Positions 51,513-53,847 of a stretch of DNA of 53,847 nt are shown piece after piece (position 1 is the first letter of the stretch; every line of letters starts with the position of its first letter). The stretch is from Cryobacterium sinapicolor (lineage in GTDB: Bacteria > Actinomycetota > Actinomycetes > Actinomycetales > Microbacteriaceae), in contig NZ_SOGQ01000042.1 of the NCBI RefSeq assembly GCF_004403465.1, positions 1 through 53,847 on the forward strand, in the 5' to 3' direction. A program made the position numbers and the translations under genes. The notes beneath the pieces are model-generated. The model was not told the origin of the DNA. It saw only the letters and a program-made list of their open reading frames with translations, and did not search any database.

Positions 51513-52367
51513 GTGAACTTCATCGACGCACTCATCTTGGGACTCGTGCAGGGACTGACCGAATTCCTCCCGGTCTCCTCCAGCGCCCACATCCGCATCA
51601 TCGGGGAATTCCTGGGTACCGGCGGCGACCCGGGAGCCCGTTTCACCGCCATCATCCAGATCGGCACCGAGGTCGCCGTGGTGATCTTCTTCTGGCGAGA
51701 CATCGTGCGCATCATCGGCCAGTGGTCCAAGTCCCTTGTCGGCAAGGTTCCGCGCGCCGACCCGGATGCGCGAATGGGCTGGCTGATCATTCTCGGGTCT
51801 CTGCCCATCGTGGTGCTCGGCCTGCTCTTCCAGGATCAGATCGAGTCATCCCTGCGCAACCTGTGGATCACCGCCAGCGTGCTGATCGGCTTCGGCGTTC
51901 TGCTCGGCATCGCCGACTACGTCGGGGCCAAGCGCCGCCGGCTGGGCGACCTCACCGTGCCGCACGGCGTCGTCTACGGCTTCGCCCAGGCGCTCGCGCT
52001 GATCCCCGGCGTTTCCCGCTCGGGCGGCACCATCACCGCCGGCCTCTTCATGGGCTACGAGCGTGCCGCCGCGGCACGCTATGCCTTCCTGCTGGCGATC
52101 CCGGCAGTCCTGGGCAGTGGGTTCTACCAGATGTACAAGGCGATCGCGAAGCCGTGCCTGGACGGCGCGACCAACTGCACGCCGGAGATCTTCGGGCCGT
52201 GGGACACCCTGGCGGCCACGGTCGTCGCCTTCGTGGTGGCCCTCTTCGTGATCAAGTTCTTCATGGGCTACATTTCCAAGCACAGCTTCCTCCCGTTCGT
52301 GATCTACCGCATCGCGCTCGGCCTCGTGCTGATGGTCCTACTGGTGACAAACACCATCTCCGCCTAG
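51513..52367 (+). CDS. uppP: Undecaprenyl-diphosphatase UppP
   Basis: A 284-residue membrane protein of the UppP/BacA family, with about eight helices. Family motifs are [14 protein letters not shown] (about 13-26) and PGVSRSGGT (about 165-173), which form the active site. It recycles undecaprenyl diphosphate for cell-wall synthesis. The GTG at 51513 is the only good start. It lies between the M20 gene and mshC, each gap under 20 bases, so these three likely share a transcript. Confidence 0.95.
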   Translation: MNFIDALILGLVQGLTEFLPVSSSAHIRIIGEFLGTGGDPGARFTAIIQIGTEVAVVIFFWRDIVRIIGQWSKSLVGKVPRADPDARMGWLIILGSLPIVVLGLLFQDQIESSLRNLWITASVLIGFGVLLGIADYVGAKRRRLGDLTVPHGVVYGFAQALALIPGVSRSGGTITAGLFMGYERAAAARYAFLLAIPAVLGSGFYQMYKAIAKPCLDGATNCTPEIFGPWDTLAATVVAFVVALFVIKFFMGYISKHSFLPFVIYRIALGLVLMVLLVTNTISA

Positions 52368-52380
52368 TTAGGCTAGGACG

Positions 52381-53655
52381 ATGCGTGCCTGGAAACGACC
52401 CGAAGTTCCGCGACTCCCCGGACAGTCGGGCCCCCCCTGGCTGCACGACACCGCCACCGCGGCCCTGATCGAGGCCCGGCCCAACGACGTCGCCCGCCTG
52501 TACGTGTGCGGGATCACCCCCTACGACGCCACGCACCTCGGCCACGCGGCCACCTACCTGGCGTTCGACACTCTGCAGCGGGTCTGGCTGGATGCCGGTT
52601 ACCGCGTGCACTACGCGCAGAACGTGACGGATGTCGACGACCCGCTCCTCGAGCGAGCGGCGGCCACCGGCGTCAACTGGAAAGCTCTCGCCGAGTCGCA
52701 GGTGGACCTGTTCCGTACCGACATGGAGGCTCTGGCGATCATCCCGCCGAACGACTATGTCGCCGTCACCGAGGTCATCGACGAGATCGCGGTTGCCGTG
52801 GCCCAGCTCTGGGACGCTGGCCTCGCCTACCCGGTCCCCGTGGAACCGGCCGCCGAGGGCGCACCCGAGCCGACGGATCCTGCCGGGTCCGACATCTATT
52901 TCGACATCGAGGCCGCCCAGCGTGCGAGCTCGTGGACGCTCGGCGACGAGAGCAATCTCAATTCGGACGCCATGCTCACCCTGTTCTCCGAACGCGGCGG
53001 AGATCCGGACCGCCCGGGCAAGCGGGACGTGCTCGACCCGCTGCTCTGGCGCACGGCCCGCCCGGGAGAGCCGACCTGGGCGTCGCGCGTCGGTTCCGGC
53101 CGCCCAGGCTGGCACATCGAGTGTTCGGTCATCGCCCTGAAGGAACTCGGCACGGACTTCACGGTGCAGGGCGGCGGCAGCGACCTGATCTTCCCGCACC
53201 ACGATATGAGTGCGGGGCACGCGGCAGCCCTGTCCGGGCATCCGCTGGCCGGCGTCTACAGCCATACCGGCATGGTCGCCTACCAGGGCGAGAAGATGAG
53301 CAAGTCGCTCGGCAACCTCGTGCTCGTGTCCACACTGCGCGCCGAGGGAACCGACCCGCGAGCCATCCGCCTCGCCCTGCTCGACCAGCACTACCGCACC
53401 GACTGGGAGTGGACAGACGCCCACCTCCGAGCGGCGGAGTCCCGTCTCGCTGCCTGGACCGGCGCGTTCGGTGCAGCCGCCCCGGCCGGCACCGGGACAG
53501 CCCACGAGGTCGTCGCCCAGCTGAGGGCTGCTCTGGCCGCGGACCTCGACACACCCGCGTCACTGGCGGTTGTGGACGCCGCCGCGCACGCAGGGGTCGA
53601 CGACCCGCCGTTGGTCGCCCTGGCCGTCGACGCGCTGCTCGGCGTAGCTCTCTAG
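52381..53655 (+). CDS. mshC: Mycothiol ligase MshC
   Basis: A 424-residue cysteine ligase related to cysteinyl-tRNA synthetase. The zinc Cys is in [15 protein letters not shown] (Cys43), the HIGH-like motif is THLGH (51-55), and the KMSKS motif is EKMSKSLGN near residue 306. It joins cysteine to glucosaminyl-inositol in mycothiol synthesis. The length and the [10 protein letters not shown] motif separate it from CysS. The stop overlaps the convergent PAC2-family gene, and a 15-bp hairpin follows. Confidence 0.96.
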   Translation: MRAWKRPEVPRLPGQSGPPWLHDTATAALIEARPNDVARLYVCGITPYDATHLGHAATYLAFDTLQRVWLDAGYRVHYAQNVTDVDDPLLERAAATGVNWKALAESQVDLFRTDMEALAIIPPNDYVAVTEVIDEIAVAVAQLWDAGLAYPVPVEPAAEGAPEPTDPAGSDIYFDIEAAQRASSWTLGDESNLNSDAMLTLFSERGGDPDRPGKRDVLDPLLWRTARPGEPTWASRVGSGRPGWHIECSVIALKELGTDFTVQGGGSDLIFPHHDMSAGHAAALSGHPLAGVYSHTGMVAYQGEKMSKSLGNLVLVSTLRAEGTDPRAIRLALLDQHYRTDWEWTDAHLRAAESRLAAWTGAFGAAAPAGTGTAHEVVAQLRAALAADLDTPASLAVVDAAAHAGVDDPPLVALAVDALLGVAL

Positions 53656-53846
53656 GCCGGGCGGGGCCCGTCGGGCCCCGCCCGGCCCTCGCCGGGGCCG
53701 TCCCGCCCATCGCCCCGCTTGCGCAGGTATTTCTCGAATTCCTGCGCGATCGCCTCACCGCTGGCCTCCGGGGAGTCGACCGTGTCCCGGGCCTGTTCGA
53801 GCTGTCCGATATAGGCTGCCATCTCGTCGTCCTCGGCGGCCAGCGT
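53652..53846 (-). CDS. PAC2 family protein, C-terminal part
   Basis: The last 64 residues of a gene that starts beyond the right edge. The sequence [14 protein letters not shown] resembles the C-terminal end of actinobacterial PAC2 (proteasome-assembly-chaperone-like) proteins, and mshC often lies next to a PAC2 gene in this lineage. The very last residues ([13 protein letters not shown]) are encoded by the hairpin at 53655-53687. The stop TAG overlaps mshC by four bases. The call is moderate because the main domain is not in the window. Confidence 0.6.
   Translation of the reverse strand, partial: TLAAEDDEMAAYIGQLEQARDTVDSPEASGEAIAQEFEKYLRKRGDGRDGPGEGRAGPDGPRPA
53655..53687. terminator. Perfect 15-bp GC hairpin at the mshC stop
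   Basis: GGCCGGGCGGGGCCC and its exact reverse complement flank a GTC loop. It begins on the last base of mshC and lies inside the end of the convergent PAC2-family gene. There is no T run, so it may slow or stop transcription by structure alone. Confidence 0.6.
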
Positions 53847-53847
53847 G

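Noticed and set aside
1..53847. CRISPR arrays, insertion sequences, prophage, integrase or rRNA genes
   Set aside because: No regularly spaced repeats, transposase or integrase motifs, or rRNA sequence were seen on either strand. The two large palindromes are single copies within the window.

Overview
The window is high-GC actinobacterial chromosome, most likely from the family Microbacteriaceae (Cryobacterium/Leifsonia-like). The lineage call is inferred from gene content: a mycothiol ligase (MshC), actinobacterial-type GlgA/GlgC with TreS, the actinobacterial families DUF3097 and DUF3099, a CarD-family regulator and a PAC2-family protein. Coding density is very high, and neighbouring genes often share 4-bp ATGA/GTGA overlaps. 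I see no insertion sequence, prophage, CRISPR array, integron or rRNA. The only RNA gene found is one tRNA-Leu(GAG).

Layout. 1-5.5 kb: end of sufC and a SufT-like gene, OsmC with a divergent TetR, an ABC-F ATPase, and a coupled SURF1/zinc-motif/DUF3099 set. 5.6-16 kb: fabG, serB, divergent glgC and glgA, an ABC ATPase, zinc-free ribosomal protein L31, an exonuclease, trehalose synthase, an alpha/beta hydrolase coupled to a glycosyltransferase, and a histidine phosphatase. 16-25 kb: sirtuin, SpoU methyltransferase, D,D-carboxypeptidase, SGNH hydrolase, SF2 helicase, a trans-sulfuration enzyme with divergent Lrp regulator, cold-shock protein and DUF3097. 25-33.5 kb: HMCES/YedK-type protein, a 54-residue membrane protein, SMP-30-like lactonase, DUF1345 protein, a J-domain/NERD-like fusion, HAD phosphatase, DUF4097-like protein and an MMPL transporter.

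33.5-42.9 kb holds the most notable system: a complete, apparently single-transcript aerobic carbon-monoxide dehydrogenase cluster on the minus strand. The order is coxM-coxS-coxL, XdhC-YHS fusion, MocA-like nucleotidyltransferase, coxD (MoxR), coxE (VWA), coxG, XdhC. CoxL carries the form I active-site loop AYACSFR, so true CO oxidation is the likely function. A TTGACA-N17-CACTAT promoter lies just upstream. 43-46 kb: a TetR gene diverges from an agmatine-to-putrescine pair (aguB, aguA) across a clear inverted repeat.

46-49.9 kb: a CarD-family gene, then an overlapping FAD-oxidoreductase/SAM-methyltransferase pair resembling TmsA/TmsB, which make 10-methyl branched (tuberculostearic-type) fatty acids, and a small secreted protein. 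50-53.8 kb: tRNA-Leu, an M20 peptidase, uppP, mshC and the end of a convergent PAC2-family gene.

Two large intergenic palindromes (21776-21837 and 31022-31098) look like dispersed repeat elements. The best candidates for new biology are the XdhC-YHS fusion in the CO cluster, the J-domain/degenerate-NERD protein, the CarD-tmsA-tmsB neighbourhood and these palindromes.
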